Of a DNA stretch of 64,000 nt, positions 53,516 to 64,000 are shown piece by piece. The translations under genes were made by a program, and so were the position numbers. How positions within the stretch are numbered: position 1 is the first letter of the stretch; each line of letters begins with the position of its first letter. Below the pieces are notes generated by a model, which worked only from the letters and a program-made list of their open reading frames with translations, did not search any database and was not told the origin of the DNA. The stretch spans positions 1 through 64,000 of the forward strand of contig FOUN01000007.1 in the NCBI GenBank assembly GCA_900114885.1. Reading direction: 5' to 3'. The stretch is from Psychrobacillus psychrodurans. Its GTDB lineage: Bacteria; Bacillota; Bacilli; Bacillales_A; Planococcaceae.

Positions 53516-54979
53516 TTATTGTTTTGCAAACTTGGCTACACGAGCAATTACTTTTTCTTTCCCTATTAAACTGATTGCATCAGCTAATTCTGGACCATGC
53601 ATTTGACCTGTTGTTACTACACGTATTGGCATGAAAAGGTTTTTCCCTTTATGTCCTGTTTCTTTTTGCACAGCTTTAATAGCAGCTTTAATCTCTACTG
53701 CTTCAAATGTTTCTAGGCCTTCTAACTGTGTTTTAAAAGCAGCCATTACTTCAGGAACCTGCTCCCCAGCTAACACCTCTGTTGCTTCTTCAGTATATGC
53801 AATTTCGTGATCAAAGAATAATGAAGATAATTCAACGATTTCAGCACCAAAACTCATTTGCTCATGGTAAAGGGCAATAAGCTTTGTTGCCCACGTAAGT
53901 TCGTCTTCTGATAATTCAGCCGGAAGTAGATTTGCTTTTTGTAAATGCGGCAATGCAAGCTCTACTACTTTTTCAAGTGGAAGTTGTTTAATATATTGGT
54001 TGTTCATCCATGTAAGTTTTTGTTTATCGAACATCGATGGTGATTTAGACAGACGCGATACATCAAAGTTTTTAATGAATTCCTCTTTGGTGAAGATTTC
54101 ATCTTCCCCTTCAGGAGACCAGCCTAATAATGCAAAGAAGTTAAACATAGCTTCCGGTAAATACCCAAGATCTTTGTACTGAGTAACAAATTGTATAATT
54201 GACTCATCGCGTTTTGAAAGCTTTTTTCGGTTCTCATTGATGATTAATGTCATATGACCGAATTTAGGATATGCCCATTCGAATGCATCAAACACCATTA
54301 ATTGTTTTGGTGTGTTTGATAAATGTTCTTCCCCACGGAATACATGAGAAATTTCCATAAAGTGATCATCTAATACAACAGCATAGTTATAAGTTGGGAT
54401 TCCATTGGCTTTTACAAGCACCCAGTCACCAACATCCTTAGATTCAAATGTAACCAGTCCACGAACTAAATCTTCAAATGTATAAGTTACATTTTCTGGT
54501 ACACGCATACGAATCGTATATGGTTGGCCTGCATCTTCTTTTGCTTGTACTTCTTCTTTTGATAAATGACGGCATTTACCGTTGTACATAGGAGCTGCAA
54601 TACCTTTTTCTTTTTGTACTTCACGTTCTGCTTCTAATTCCTCTGAAGAACAGAAACATTTATATGCATGCCCTTTTTCTAACATTTCCTCCGCGTGCTT
54701 TGTATATATATCTAGGCGCTCCATTTGGCGATACGGCGCATAAGGTCCACTAATATCTACAGATTCATCATAGTCGATCCCTAACCACTTTAAGTTTTCA
54801 AGTTGTGATAACTCGCCACCTTCTACATTACGTTCAATATCCGTATCTTCAATACGAACGATAAATTTACCATCATGGTGACGTGCATATAAATAGTTAA
54901 ATAACGCTGTGCGTGCTCCTCCAATATGCAAAAATCCTGTTGGACTTGGCGCGTAGCGTACGCGAACTTCTTGTGTCAT
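53516..54979 (-). CDS. gltX: Glutamyl-tRNA synthetase
   Basis: A 487-residue class I synthetase with [20 protein letters not shown] (HIGH) near the start and KLSKRDE (KMSKS) near residue 255. Charges tRNA-Glu, and in most Firmicutes also tRNA-Gln before amidation. It precedes the cysteine T-box. A 152-base gap to ispF shows no clear promoter. Confidence 0.98.
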   Translation of the reverse strand: MTQEVRVRYAPSPTGFLHIGGARTALFNYLYARHHDGKFIVRIEDTDIERNVEGGELSQLENLKWLGIDYDESVDISGPYAPYRQMERLDIYTKHAEEMLEKGHAYKCFCSSEELEAEREVQKEKGIAAPMYNGKCRHLSKEEVQAKEDAGQPYTIRMRVPENVTYTFEDLVRGLVTFESKDVGDWVLVKANGIPTYNYAVVLDDHFMEISHVFRGEEHLSNTPKQLMVFDAFEWAYPKFGHMTLIINENRKKLSKRDESIIQFVTQYKDLGYLPEAMFNFFALLGWSPEGEDEIFTKEEFIKNFDVSRLSKSPSMFDKQKLTWMNNQYIKQLPLEKVVELALPHLQKANLLPAELSEDELTWATKLIALYHEQMSFGAEIVELSSLFFDHEIAYTEEATEVLAGEQVPEVMAAFKTQLEGLETFEAVEIKAAIKAVQKETGHKGKNLFMPIRVVTTGQMHGPELADAISLIGKEKVIARVAKFAKQ

Positions 54980-55131
54980 AAGTATATCCTCCTAGTTTTC
55001 GTTCCATCAAATTAGCCTTAGTGTACTTGCGTCCAATTGGGCATGCTTAAAATTATCTTACACAACCTGGATAACATCTTGCGACGGCTCTAGCTTACTC
55101 CATTCTACCATTGCTTATATGTTTATTAAAG

Positions 55132-55608
55132 TTAGTCTTTCTTGAGAAGTAATATTGTCGCCATCGATGCTATCCCTTCTTCACGACCTGTAAATCCTAG
55201 TCTTTCCGTAGTTGTAGCCTTCACATTTACTTGAGAAACATCCGCCTGAAGTAACTCTGCAACACGCGTACGAATTGTTTCAATATACGGTGACATTTTT
55301 GGCTTTTGAGCAATAATTGTACAGTCAATATTCCCTAACTTATATCCCTTAGCGTCTACCAACTTCCAAATATGCTCTAGTAGCTTTGCTGAATCTGCAT
55401 CTTTAAAGTCTGGGTCTGTATCTGGAAAATGCCTTCCAATATCCCCTTCTCCAATCGCTCCTAATGCTGCGTCTGTGATTGTATGTAGTAGTACATCTGC
55501 ATCTGAGTGCCCGATTAGCCCTCGTTCGTATGGTATCTCGATTCCCCCTATTATTAGCGGACGATTATCCGCAAATTCATGTACATCGAATCCTTGTCCT
55601 ATTCGCAT
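55132..55608 (-). CDS. ispF: 2-C-methyl-D-erythritol 2,4-cyclodiphosphate synthase
   Basis: A 158-residue zinc enzyme of the MEP isoprenoid pathway: [11 protein letters not shown] (zinc Asp and His), [19 protein letters not shown] and [15 protein letters not shown]. It starts eight bases after ispD ends. Confidence 0.96.
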   Translation of the reverse strand: MRIGQGFDVHEFADNRPLIIGGIEIPYERGLIGHSDADVLLHTITDAALGAIGEGDIGRHFPDTDPDFKDADSAKLLEHIWKLVDAKGYKLGNIDCTIIAQKPKMSPYIETIRTRVAELLQADVSQVNVKATTTERLGFTGREEGIASMATILLLKKD

Positions 55609-55615
55609 CATCTTA

Positions 55616-56305
55616 TTATTCCTCCTGCTCTCGCTTATTTAATATAGCCTCTCCGTATAGAAGATCTTCCCTCGTCGTCATTTTTACATTATCGTAGGTG
55701 CTTTCAACAATATGAACACGCTCTCCTAATCTTTCTACGAGCATCGCTTCATCTGTCCCGAGAAAGTTTTCCACTTCCGCTAATCTTTCCGCTTTTTCTA
55801 ATAATGTATACTGAAATGCTTGAGGCGTTTGAATAATCCACAAACTTTCTCTATCAATCGTTTCTTGGATTATACCATTTACTGCTTTTTTCATCGTGTC
55901 TTTTGCCCGAACTGCCGCTACTGCAGCTCCTGAAATGTGTGCAACTTGTACTAATTGTTGTATCACTTCTTGATGAATAAATGGTCTTGCTGCATCATGA
56001 ACGAGTACAATTCCTTTAGTGGTCACGGCTTTTAAACCCGCATATACGCTATGCTGTCTTTCTTCTCCACCTTCGGCAATAGCCGAAACTTTTGTAATAC
56101 AGTATTCTTTAAGGAGCCGTTCAATCAATTCTTTTTCCTCTTTCTTCACAGCCAATACAATTTGCTCACAATTAGGATCTCTATCAAACACTCTTAAAGT
56201 ATGTATCAAAATAGGAACATTACGCAGTTCTAAAAACAACTTATTTTGTCCAGCACCCATTCGTTTCCCACTACCCGCTGCTGGCAATAAAACAGTATAT
56301 ATCAT
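55616..56305 (-). CDS. ispD: 2-C-methyl-D-erythritol 4-phosphate cytidylyltransferase
   Basis: A 229-residue nucleotidyltransferase: [17 protein letters not shown] at the start, VHDAARPFI in the middle. Second MEP-pathway gene next to ispF. It starts after a terminator-like hairpin at the yacL end. Confidence 0.95.
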   Translation of the reverse strand: MIYTVLLPAAGSGKRMGAGQNKLFLELRNVPILIHTLRVFDRDPNCEQIVLAVKKEEKELIERLLKEYCITKVSAIAEGGEERQHSVYAGLKAVTTKGIVLVHDAARPFIHQEVIQQLVQVAHISGAAVAAVRAKDTMKKAVNGIIQETIDRESLWIIQTPQAFQYTLLEKAERLAEVENFLGTDEAMLVERLGERVHIVESTYDNVKMTTREDLLYGEAILNKREQEE

Positions 56306-56324
56306 GTTAACGAACCTCCATCAC

Positions 56325-56366
56325 ATAGAAAAAGGGCGTATTCCTTTCTCAAAGGAAACAACCCTT
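56325..56366 (-). terminator. yacL terminator
   Basis: GGG...TTTCCTTT pairs with AAAGGAA...CCC, with a bulge, followed by TTTTTC on the minus strand, just before ispD. Confidence 0.65.
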
Positions 56367-56371
56367 CTTCG

Positions 56372-57475
56372 TTATTTTGAGTCCTGTGGTTTTGCAAATA
56401 TCATTCGGCCAGCCGATGTTTGAAGTACACTTGTTACTTCTACATTTATGGCCTGTCCAATATATGTTTTACCACCTTCCACAACAATCATTGTTCCATC
56501 ATCTAAATATGCAACACCTTGATTGTGTTCTTTGCCGTCTTTAATAACGACAACATGCATTATTTCCCCGGGAATAACGACCGGTTTTACCGCATTTGCC
56601 AAGTCATTAATATTCAAAACACGCACTTGATGTAGGTCACAAACCTTGTTTAGATTGAAGTCATTTGTTACAACAATTCCATTCATCTTTTTAGCTAGTC
56701 GAACTAATTTTAAATCTACCTCTTGGATATCTTCGAAATCTTCTTCTACGATTAACACGGCAGATGCTCTTTCCGTTTGTAGTTTTTTCAATACGTCTAA
56801 ACCCCGACGCCCTCTTGTTCGTTTAAGCGTATCCGAGGAATCTGCAATATGTTGTAATTCAGTCAAAACAAATTGAGGAACGACAAGAACCCCTTCGATA
56901 AATCCTGTTACCGAAATGTCAGCGATGCGACCATCAATAATAACGCTCGTATCTAACAATTTATAAGTTCCTAAAATCAATTCTTGGTTATCCTCGTCCA
57001 CTGTTTTCTTTTTGCTACTATTCTGTTTAGAAGGAGTAAAAACTTGAAGAAGTTCGTCACGCTTTTTAAAACCGACTTGGAAACCTAAGTATCCCAAAAC
57101 AATAGACAATAGTATCGGAACAATCGATCCAATACCCAGTATTGCAATATTATTAAGCGCAGAACCAAGGAAAAAGGCAACGATTAATCCTATAACCAGC
57201 CCAAGTGTTCCGAACAGCAAGTCTCCAATCGGCGCTTTTAATAACCGTTCTTCCATCCACTTGATAAAGTTCACTAAGTAGTCAGTCATAAATAATGCAG
57301 CCACGTATAACAATATCGCTCCAACTAAAACAGATACATACGGATTGTGAATCCATGGGTTCTCAGATAAATTAAAAAGCTCGTATAAGTGCGGTAAGAA
57401 TAATAAACCCAATGTTCCACCAATTAAAACAAAAGCAATTTGAATAATCCATTTTAACAAGTATGCCACCTCCAT
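56372..57475 (-). CDS. yacL: PIN/TRAM-domain membrane protein YacL
   Basis: A 367-residue protein with about four N-terminal helices (to near 150), a PIN nuclease-like domain (LLDTSVIIDGRIADI; VTNDFNLNKVC) and a C-terminal TRAM domain (GKTYIGQAINVEVTSV). Widespread in Firmicutes; substrate unknown. Normally preceded by disA, which is absent here. The start follows GGAGGTGGC, and a TATAAT (57483-57488) lies close upstream. Confidence 0.9.
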   Translation of the reverse strand: MEVAYLLKWIIQIAFVLIGGTLGLLFLPHLYELFNLSENPWIHNPYVSVLVGAILLYVAALFMTDYLVNFIKWMEERLLKAPIGDLLFGTLGLVIGLIVAFFLGSALNNIAILGIGSIVPILLSIVLGYLGFQVGFKKRDELLQVFTPSKQNSSKKKTVDEDNQELILGTYKLLDTSVIIDGRIADISVTGFIEGVLVVPQFVLTELQHIADSSDTLKRTRGRRGLDVLKKLQTERASAVLIVEEDFEDIQEVDLKLVRLAKKMNGIVVTNDFNLNKVCDLHQVRVLNINDLANAVKPVVIPGEIMHVVVIKDGKEHNQGVAYLDDGTMIVVEGGKTYIGQAINVEVTSVLQTSAGRMIFAKPQDSK

Positions 57476-57482
57476 TTATTTC

Positions 57483-57488
57483 ATTATA
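57483..57488 (-). promoter_or_regulatory. Probable yacL promoter -10 element
   Basis: A perfect TATAAT on the minus strand eight bases before the yacL start region. The -35 (GACTTA at 17 bases) is poor, so the promoter is tentative. Confidence 0.4.
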
Positions 57489-57582
57489 CTTCCATCTTTC
57501 ACAATAAGTCTAATAAGAAAAGCACTTGCCCCCTCCCGCGCCCCGACAACATTCTACAGCGAAAATCTTTGCGCAGTAGCAA

Positions 57583-57623
57583 GGATTCCACGTAAAGGCG
57601 TTCTTTGCCTTTACGCCAAATCC
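57583..57623 (-). repeat. Long hairpin in the radA-yacL gap
   Basis: GGATT...CGTAAAGGC pairs with GCCTTTACG...AATCC over 41 bases with a seven-base loop. No T run follows, so it is not a typical terminator. It is followed (minus strand) by an unusual GTCGGGGCGCGGGAGGGG block. It may be a dispersed repeat; only one copy is seen here. The remaining gap holds no gene. Confidence 0.5.
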
Positions 57624-57662
57624 TAAGGTGATTATCTGCTAGAGTATTCGCTCTCTTCTTTG

Positions 57663-59033
57663 TTACGAGAATGCCTCTTTCATCGCTTCGTTAACTGTTT
57701 CAATCCCTATAATTTGGATGTCTTTAGGGTAATCCCAACCGCCTAAATTAGATGCAGGAACAATCGCTCTTTTAAAGCCAAGCTTTGCAGCCTCTTGCAC
57801 ACGCTGTTCAATCCTAGACACCCTTCTCACTTCTCCAGTTAAACCGATTTCGCCGATAAAACAATCTGTCGGTGTAACTCCTGTATCTCGAAAACTAGAT
57901 ACGATACTTACTAGGACGGCTAAATCGATTGCAGGTTCGTCTAATTTCACTCCACCTGCAACTTTTATATAGGCATCTTGCGTTTGAAGTAGTAATCCCA
58001 TTCTTTTTTCCAGTACCGCCATTAGCAATGAAACCCGGTTTTGATCAATACCAGTGGCCATACGTTTCGGGTAGTTAAAGCTAGACTGCGTCACTAGAGC
58101 TTGAATTTCTACTAAAATAGGTCTGGTACCTTCCATAGAGGCAACAATTGCAGAACCTGCTGCTCCGTGAGATCGTTCCTGCAAAAATAATTCAGACGGA
58201 TTAAGTACTTCTTTTAATCCAGATTGAATCATTTCAAATATAGCAATTTCATTCGTAGAGCCAAAACGATTTTTTTGAGACCTTAAAATACGATACGTAT
58301 GGTGACGTTCTCCTTCGAAATACAAAACGGTATCCACCATATGTTCCAATATACGCGGCCCTGCAATTTGACCTTCTTTTGTTACATGTCCTACTAAAAA
58401 GATTGCTACATTTTTTGTTTTGGCTATTCGCATAAGCTCTGCTGTACATTCACGAACTTGCGATACACTCCCAGGTGCACTAGTTACTTCCGGATGATGA
58501 ACAGTTTGAATAGAATCCACAATGACAAATTTAGGCTCTACACTCTCAATTGTTTCATTAATAAGTTCTAAATTAGTTTCAGAGTAGATATAAAGCTCAG
58601 CTGAGGTAACTCCTAAACGTTCTGCACGAAGCTTTGTCTGACGGATGGATTCCTCTCCCGAAATGTATAGAACTCGCTCACCTTTATTGGCAAGTAAAGC
58701 TGAAACCTGTAAAAGAAGAGTAGATTTCCCTATACCTGGATCTCCTCCTATTAACACTAGGGATCCTGGTACAATACCCCCACCAAGAACACGATTCAAT
58801 TCCGCAAAGTCGGTTGTCACTCGTGGTTCTTCTGCTGTTACCACCGAAATAATCGGGGTAGCCTTTTGCGCTACGCCATCCGAATGCTGAAAGGAACGTT
58901 TCGGACCTTTTGAAACTATTTCTGTTTCTTCTACCATTGTATTCCAATCGCCGCATCCAGGACATCTTCCCATCCATTTTGCGGATTCATATCCACATGA
59001 ATTACACATAAACTTCGTTTTCTTTTTAGCCAT
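57663..59033 (-). CDS. radA: DNA repair protein RadA
   Basis: A 456-residue protein: N-terminal zinc finger CNSC...CPGC (8-30), Walker [11 protein letters not shown], the KNRFGSTNE motif and a Lon-like C-terminal domain. RadA is a helicase that processes recombination intermediates. In B. subtilis it interacts with DisA. The ATG at 59033 follows GGAGGTAT; a longer frame (to 59219) runs through the leader. Confidence 0.97.
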   Translation of the reverse strand: MAKKKTKFMCNSCGYESAKWMGRCPGCGDWNTMVEETEIVSKGPKRSFQHSDGVAQKATPIISVVTAEEPRVTTDFAELNRVLGGGIVPGSLVLIGGDPGIGKSTLLLQVSALLANKGERVLYISGEESIRQTKLRAERLGVTSAELYIYSETNLELINETIESVEPKFVIVDSIQTVHHPEVTSAPGSVSQVRECTAELMRIAKTKNVAIFLVGHVTKEGQIAGPRILEHMVDTVLYFEGERHHTYRILRSQKNRFGSTNEIAIFEMIQSGLKEVLNPSELFLQERSHGAAGSAIVASMEGTRPILVEIQALVTQSSFNYPKRMATGIDQNRVSLLMAVLEKRMGLLLQTQDAYIKVAGGVKLDEPAIDLAVLVSIVSSFRDTGVTPTDCFIGEIGLTGEVRRVSRIEQRVQEAAKLGFKRAIVPASNLGGWDYPKDIQIIGIETVNEAMKEAFS

Positions 59034-59460
59034 AATACCTCCTATGTAATAAGAAAAATCGGGTAAAAAACACCCTGTCCTATATGTACAAAACCTATTC
59101 CTATCAATTTCGAAGGCTTTGTACAGACATTTTGCTATATTATATCCGAGTCCATTTCTAGGAATGCTAGTTTGTCTATTCGTCGCCCTTCTACAACTTT
59201 TAGAAACAGGTAAGTGCATTTTTAGATAACTAGTAAAAAGACACTTTCCTATTCTCGAAAATACAATTTCGTTTGCTATTTCGCTTCTTTATTAGGTGAA
59301 CACCTAATATCCCACTGTATTTCCACTACTTAAAAGAAAATCTACTTTCTTCATCCTACAGAATAGTATCATTTGATTCAACGGTCTTATCACTATAGTA
59401 ACTTTGTCCAATCTTACCAACTAAGCAATAAGCTATGAAAAACCTGTTTTCTTACTCTTT
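59034..59460 (-). promoter_or_regulatory. Long radA upstream region: promoter, palindrome and stem-loop
   Basis: This 427-base stretch has no credible gene. Minus strand shows a promoter (TTGGTA 59415-59420, 17 bases, TATAGT 59392-59397) right after the clpC terminator; a perfect palindrome TATTAGGTG-TT-CACCTAATA (59290-59309); and TGTACAAA/TTTGTACA arms (about 59086-59126) near radA. A small RNA or regulator-bound region is possible; the sequence does not say which. Confidence 0.45.
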
Positions 59461-59462
59461 AT

Positions 59463-59499
59463 AAAAAAAGGGCATTCCGAACTATTTTTCGGAATGCCC
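59463..59499 (-). terminator. ctsR-mcsA-mcsB-clpC operon terminator
   Basis: GGGCATTCCGA at 59470-59480 pairs exactly with 59489-59499, followed by seven or more T on the minus strand, seven bases after the clpC stop. Confidence 0.95.
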
Positions 59500-59505
59500 G
59501 CTATA

Positions 59506-61953
59506 TTAACCTTCGGTAACCAAAGCTTTCGTGCGAACGACGAACTCATTGTCTTCAACATCAAATATTACATGTTGCCCATCTAATACTTCCCCTTTTA
59601 AAAGCTCTTCGGAAAGTCGATCTTCTACATGTTTTTGTATTGCACGGCGTAAAGGACGAGCACCATATTCTGGTTCATATCCTTCGGTTGTAATTTTATC
59701 TTGTGCTGCTTCTGTGATTTCTAATTCAATACCTTGTTCTTTCAAACGTTTTGCTAAATGGTCTGTCATTAATGAAACAATTTGTTTTAAATGGTCTTTT
59801 TCTAGAGAGTGGAACACGATCATTTCATCTAGACGGTTTAAGAACTCTGGGCGGAATGCTTTTTTCAACTCTTCTAGCATTTTACCTTTCATATCTTTAT
59901 AGTCTGTCTTGCCACCTTCTTGTAAGTTAAACCCAACGTATTTGTTGAATTTAAGTGCATCCGCACCGACATTCGATGTCATGATAACTACCGTATTACG
60001 GAAATCTACTGTACGGCCCTTTGAGTCTGTTAATCGGCCATCCTCTAACACTTGAAGAAGAATATTAAAGACATCAGGATGAGCCTTTTCAATTTCATCT
60101 AATAAGATAACAGAGTATGGTTTACGACGTACCTTTTCTGTTAATTGTCCACCATCGTCAAAACCAACATATCCTGGAGGAGAACCAACTAGACGAGAAG
60201 TTGAATGTTTTTCCATGTACTCGGACATATATACACGAATCATCGCATCTTCGTCTCCGAACATCACTTCCGCTAGAGCACGAGCAAGTTCTGTTTTCCC
60301 TACACCAGTAGGTCCTAAGAAGATAAAGGAACCAATAGGACGTTTTGGATCTTTCAGTCCTGCACGAGCACGACGAATAGCTCTTGAAATTGCGTCCACT
60401 GCTTCACTTTGACCAATAACTCTTTCATGTAATTTATCTTCCAGTTTTAATAACTTCTCAGATTCTGTTTGCGCTAGCTTGGATACTGGTACACCAGTCC
60501 ACATAGACACCACTGCTGCAATATCTTCTATTGTAACTTCAGACTCTTCTTTTCCTTGCTTTTCTTTCCAATTGTTTTTCATTTTTTCTAGTTCATCTTT
60601 AAGCTTTTGTTCTTTATCACGGAATGATGCAGCTTTTTCAAACTCCTGACTTTGCACTGCAGCATTTTTCTCAGAACGAATCGCCTCTAGTTTTGCTTCT
60701 AGCTCTTTTAAATTAGGAGGTGTTGTATACGAACGTAAACGTACTTTAGATCCCGCTTCATCTATTAAGTCAATTGCTTTATCTGGTAGAAAACGATCAG
60801 AAATATAACGGTCAGACATTTTGACAGCAGCTTCTACCGCTGCATCTGTAATTTTTACACGGTGATGTGCTTCATAACGATCACGTAAACCGTAAATAAT
60901 TTGGATAGCTTCATCTACTGAAGGTTCGTCTACTTGAATTGGTTGGAAACGACGTTCTAGTGCAGCATCTTTTTCAATATATTTTCTATACTCATCCAGT
61001 GTTGTCGCACCTATACATTGTATTTCTCCACGAGCAAGAGCAGGCTTCAAAATATTCGAAGCATCAATAGCACCCTCTGCTCCACCAGCTCCAATTAATG
61101 TATGAAGTTCATCGATAAATAAAATAACATTGCCGGCTTGACGAATTTCATCCATCACCTTTTTCAAACGATCTTCAAATTCTCCACGATATTTTGTACC
61201 AGCAACAACTGTACCCATATCCAGCGTCATTACTCGTTTATCACGTAGGATTTCTGGCACTTCATTTTGTACGATTTGCTGCGCAAGCCCTTCTGCTATA
61301 GCCGTTTTCCCAACACCTGGTTCACCAATTAAAACTGGGTTGTTTTTTGTACGACGAGCCAATATTTCAATTACTCTTGTAATTTCTTTGCTACGTCCAA
61401 TTACAGGATCTAGCGTACCTTCTCTTGCAATTTGCGTTAAATCACGAGCTAGACCATCCAGTGTAGGTGTACTAGCTGGAGCAGTCCCATTGTTCCCATT
61501 ACCATGTGCTTGCTCTGTACTTCCTAATAATTGAAGAACTTGTTGACGAGCTTTGTTTAAACTTACTCCTGCATTATTTAGAACACGAGCTGCTACTCCT
61601 TCTCCTTCACGGATTAACGCTAGTAATAGATGCTCTGTTCCAATGTATGAGTGACCTAGTTTTCGAGACTCATCTACTGAAAGCTCAATCACCTTTTTCG
61701 CACGAGGTGTATAGTTAACAATTGGTCCAACTTCTTCCTTACCAGCTCCTACTAGTTCCTCGATCCCTGTTTCGATTACTTTTAGATCTACTTCTATTGC
61801 TTCTAATGCTTTTGCAGCAATTCCACTACCTTCTCGGATAAGACCAAGTAATATATGTTCTGTCCCTATAGATTCATGCTTTAAGCGAATAGCCTCTTCT
61901 TGTGCTAGTTGTAATACTTTTTGAGATCTTTGTGTAAAACGATTAAACATCAT
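59506..61953 (-). CDS. clpC: ATP-dependent Clp protease ATPase subunit ClpC
   Basis: An 815-residue class I Hsp100: two N-terminal repeats, D1 with GEPGVGKT (about 205-212), a coiled middle domain around 410-460 that binds the adaptor MecA, and D2 with GPTGVGKT. It unfolds substrates for ClpP. Its start overlaps the mcsB stop by four bases. Operon with CtsR, its repressor. Confidence 0.98.
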   Translation of the reverse strand: MMFNRFTQRSQKVLQLAQEEAIRLKHESIGTEHILLGLIREGSGIAAKALEAIEVDLKVIETGIEELVGAGKEEVGPIVNYTPRAKKVIELSVDESRKLGHSYIGTEHLLLALIREGEGVAARVLNNAGVSLNKARQQVLQLLGSTEQAHGNGNNGTAPASTPTLDGLARDLTQIAREGTLDPVIGRSKEITRVIEILARRTKNNPVLIGEPGVGKTAIAEGLAQQIVQNEVPEILRDKRVMTLDMGTVVAGTKYRGEFEDRLKKVMDEIRQAGNVILFIDELHTLIGAGGAEGAIDASNILKPALARGEIQCIGATTLDEYRKYIEKDAALERRFQPIQVDEPSVDEAIQIIYGLRDRYEAHHRVKITDAAVEAAVKMSDRYISDRFLPDKAIDLIDEAGSKVRLRSYTTPPNLKELEAKLEAIRSEKNAAVQSQEFEKAASFRDKEQKLKDELEKMKNNWKEKQGKEESEVTIEDIAAVVSMWTGVPVSKLAQTESEKLLKLEDKLHERVIGQSEAVDAISRAIRRARAGLKDPKRPIGSFIFLGPTGVGKTELARALAEVMFGDEDAMIRVYMSEYMEKHSTSRLVGSPPGYVGFDDGGQLTEKVRRKPYSVILLDEIEKAHPDVFNILLQVLEDGRLTDSKGRTVDFRNTVVIMTSNVGADALKFNKYVGFNLQEGGKTDYKDMKGKMLEELKKAFRPEFLNRLDEMIVFHSLEKDHLKQIVSLMTDHLAKRLKEQGIELEITEAAQDKITTEGYEPEYGARPLRRAIQKHVEDRLSEELLKGEVLDGQHVIFDVEDNEFVVRTKALVTEG

Positions 61954-63044
61954 TCAGATTCCTCTCCTTTTGTTTTCTGTTTTTCTTCTTTTTGCAATCG
62001 TTCCCTTAACAGCTTTGCGCGAAACATATCCCGCTCAGAGGTGTTCAATGAAGTACCTGCATATTTTTGTAGAAATCCTGGTTGCATAAACACCATACAT
62101 TCATTCAATATAGTCACATCCACATCTTCAATGAGTCCTATATCTATCCCTAATCGCACATCCGATAGGCATCTTGCCGCTTCATCTGTCGCCATAATAC
62201 GGGCAAATGATAAAGTTCCTAAAGATCGATATAGTCGGTCTTCTAGTGTATTGGCCGAATGCTTTAGAAGTGCATCCCGTGCTTCTCTTTCTTTTTGAAT
62301 AATTTGTTCGGTAATACTCTGAAGATCAGCAAGTATGTCCTCTTCTGACTTACCAAGTGTGGTTTGGTTGGACACTTGGTATACATTACCGAGCGCTTCA
62401 CTACCTTCTCCGTAGATTCCTCTTACAACCATTCCTAGTCTTGAAATGATAGTGACGATTCTATTCATTTGCTTCGTCATCGTTAATGCGGGTAAATGCA
62501 TCATTACAGATGCACGTAAACCAGTACCTGTATTGGTAGGGCAGCTTGTTAAATATCCAAACTGCTCGTCAAAAGCATATGGTAATTCCTTATCTAAAAC
62601 ACGATCTAACATATCTGCCTGAGCATAGGCCTCTTGAATTTGAAGCCCTGGAAAAAGACATTGTATACGAATATGATCCTCTTCGTTGACCATCACACTA
62701 ACGGATTCATCATTTGACAATAAAACAGAGCCAGTCATTGGCGAGTTAGCAAGCTTTGGACTGATTAAATGTTTTTCTACTAACACCTGACGACTTAGTT
62801 CAGATACATCCTTTATATGGATGGAAGAAAATTGCATCTGTAATTCGTCACTTGCGTCCAACAAAGTGGAGGAAACAGATTGGTCAATTTTATGCGCCTC
62901 ATCTTCTGTAAATGCTAAAGGAAAACGATAGCCATTCAGATTTCTTGCTAAGCGAATTCTTGTACTCATAACAATATCCGAATGCTTACCCTCTCCCGCC
63001 ATCCAACTAGAAATTGAGTTGTCTAAAAAACGTTCAATTGACAT
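61950..63044 (-). CDS. mcsB: Protein arginine kinase McsB
   Basis: A 364-residue phosphagen-kinase-like enzyme: [18 protein letters not shown], and the [18 protein letters not shown] active-site block. It phosphorylates arginine in damaged proteins and in CtsR, marking them for ClpCP. ATG at 63044 has AGGAGGTGA upstream and overlaps mcsA by 11 bases. Confidence 0.96.
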   Translation of the reverse strand: MSIERFLDNSISSWMAGEGKHSDIVMSTRIRLARNLNGYRFPLAFTEDEAHKIDQSVSSTLLDASDELQMQFSSIHIKDVSELSRQVLVEKHLISPKLANSPMTGSVLLSNDESVSVMVNEEDHIRIQCLFPGLQIQEAYAQADMLDRVLDKELPYAFDEQFGYLTSCPTNTGTGLRASVMMHLPALTMTKQMNRIVTIISRLGMVVRGIYGEGSEALGNVYQVSNQTTLGKSEEDILADLQSITEQIIQKEREARDALLKHSANTLEDRLYRSLGTLSFARIMATDEAARCLSDVRLGIDIGLIEDVDVTILNECMVFMQPGFLQKYAGTSLNTSERDMFRAKLLRERLQKEEKQKTKGEESE

Positions 63045-63579
63045 CAGTTTGGTCACCTCCTGTAGAAAGCTGACTTTCCAAATCTCTCGCTTCATCCCTT
63101 AACTTTGCGGCTTCCTCAAAACTTTCAGTGTCAATCGCGTCTTTCATTTGAGAACGAATTGCTTCTATTCGTTTTTTAATAGCAATTTTCTCCCCAAGCG
63201 CACCTGGAGCCTTTCCAATATGCGTTGTATTGCCGTTATGTAGTCTCTTAAATACATTAGGCAACTGCTTGCGGAAACTGTTATAGCAATTTGCACAACC
63301 AAATTTCCCTTCATCTAAAAAATGCTGTATCGACCAACCGCATTCATCGCATACGATCATATTTTTAGGTTGTTTTTGTTGCATTGGCTGCTGTTCTGTT
63401 TGACCAAACCAATTCGATAATAGCTGATGTAGAGATAACGGATCTTGTTTATACTCTACATAAAACGGGTGGAGGCTATTTGCACAGACCTCACAATAAT
63501 GTCTTTCAAAGTGTTCACCGTTATGCACTTGCGTAACCGTTACTTTAGCTGGTCTTTGCTTACAATTTTCACAAATCAC
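63034..63579 (-). CDS. mcsA: McsA, activator of the protein arginine kinase
   Basis: A 181-residue protein with four CxxC zinc pairs (CENC, CEVC, CDEC, CANC) and a C-terminal UVR motif (SFEEAAKLRDEARDLES). It binds and activates McsB. A GTG start is used, preceded by GGGGTG about nine bases away. Confidence 0.95.
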   Translation of the reverse strand: MICENCKQRPAKVTVTQVHNGEHFERHYCEVCANSLHPFYVEYKQDPLSLHQLLSNWFGQTEQQPMQQKQPKNMIVCDECGWSIQHFLDEGKFGCANCYNSFRKQLPNVFKRLHNGNTTHIGKAPGALGEKIAIKKRIEAIRSQMKDAIDTESFEEAAKLRDEARDLESQLSTGGDQTDVN

Positions 63580-63596
63580 CTTTCAACACACCCCGT

Positions 63597-64000
63597 TCAT
63601 TTTTCACTTTTTTCATATTTTAACGTTAATAACATGGCACATAGTATACGTGATCGTAGTTCATCTCTCGCAGGAAGCGGAATTGCTAAAGTCGTTCGGT
63701 TTAAAGCTGCTAAAATAAGTTTAGCTTCACGTTTAGATATAACATCCTCATCGATTAACCGGAAAACAATATCTTCGGTAACGGATTCAGAAGCCCCGTT
63801 TTCTAGTGTCTGTATAATATGCTCTATTAAATCAGCTTTCGTATGAGCTCGAACGCGGAGGATTCGAATATATCCCCCTCCACCTCGTTTACTTTCTACT
63901 AAGTATCCTCGATCTTGGGTAAACCTTGTATTGATAACATAATTTATTTGAGATGGAACACACTGAAACTTTTCTGCAATTTCACTTCGCTTAATTTCAA
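63597..64000 (-). CDS. ctsR: Transcriptional regulator CtsR, 5' end outside the window
   Basis: The visible 133 residues run from EIKRSEIAEKFQCVPSQI through the winged-helix domain and the glycine-rich wing SKRGGGGYIRI to ...LKYEKSEK. CtsR represses clp and mcs genes until it is inactivated by heat or McsB. About 20 N-terminal residues are missing at the right edge. The stop is 17 bases before mcsA. Confidence 0.97.
   Translation of the reverse strand, partial: EIKRSEIAEKFQCVPSQINYVINTRFTQDRGYLVESKRGGGGYIRILRVRAHTKADLIEHIIQTLENGASESVTEDIVFRLIDEDVISKREAKLILAALNRTTLAIPLPARDELRSRILCAMLLTLKYEKSEK

Noticed and set aside
59034-59219. Extended radA N-terminus
   Set aside because: The zinc finger begins right after the ATG at 59033, which has GGAGG; the extension does not resemble RadA.

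Overview
This window is a low-GC, endospore-forming Bacillales chromosome segment. Gene order closely follows the classic Bacillus subtilis origin-proximal block, running in reverse from ctsR at the right edge to a 16S rRNA gene at the left edge. The spore genes kbaA, gerD and cwlD mark an endospore former. The departures from the B. subtilis layout and the style of the non-coding sequence make me lean towards Planococcaceae (Psychrobacillus, Sporosarcina, Lysinibacillus relatives), but genus is inference only. Nearly everything is on the minus strand. Only gerD and a degenerate pdaB-like gene are on the plus strand.

Layout, in transcription order (right to left). 64.0-57.5 kb: heat-shock/protein-arginine operon ctsR-mcsA-mcsB-clpC, a strong terminator, a 430-bp non-coding stretch with a palindrome, then radA and the PIN/TRAM gene yacL, with no disA between them. 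56.3-53.5 kb: ispD, ispF, gltX. 53.4-49.4 kb: a cysteine T-box riboswitch followed by cysE-cysS-mrnC-rlmB-rae1. 49.3-44.4 kb: sigH, rpmGB, secE, nusG, rplK-rplA, the L10 leader with rplJ-rplL, and an RsmC-like methyltransferase. 44.2-36.8 kb: rpoB and rpoC. 36.7-32.0 kb: the str operon (L7Ae-like gene, rpsL, rpsG, fusA, tuf), with a consensus promoter in front of the first gene and a second one in front of tuf. 31.9-25.9 kb: an accessory insert between tuf and rpsJ, made of a BceRS-type two-component system, a BceAB-type ABC transporter and an NhaC/YuiF-type antiporter. 25.7-11.2 kb: the S10/spc/alpha ribosomal superoperon from rpsJ to rplQ, including secY, adk, infA, rpmJ and rpoA. The map gene, normally between adk and infA, survives only as a decayed fragment. 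10.7-6.4 kb: the energy-coupling-factor module ecfA1-ecfA2-ecfT, truA, then rplM-rpsI behind a probable L13 leader. 6.3-1.2 kb: a GNAT acetyltransferase and an MFS transporter inserted ahead of cwlD, then a SalA/Mrp ATPase, gerD and kbaA. 1.1-0 kb: a pdaB-like gene whose catalytic residues are gone, an rRNA promoter and leader, and the 5' end of 16S rRNA.

The genes mostly build the transcription and translation machinery, with protein quality control, cysteine and isoprenoid supply, and sporulation functions attached. Several regulatory elements can be read directly: a T-box with a UGC specifier, the L10 leader, a probable L13 leader, near-consensus sigma-A promoters and intrinsic terminators. 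I found no tRNA, CRISPR array, transposase or phage gene. The points most worth a second look are the map relic, the missing disA, the Bce-type module with its own operator, the catalytically dead PdaB homologue, and several unexplained inverted repeats and leader structures.
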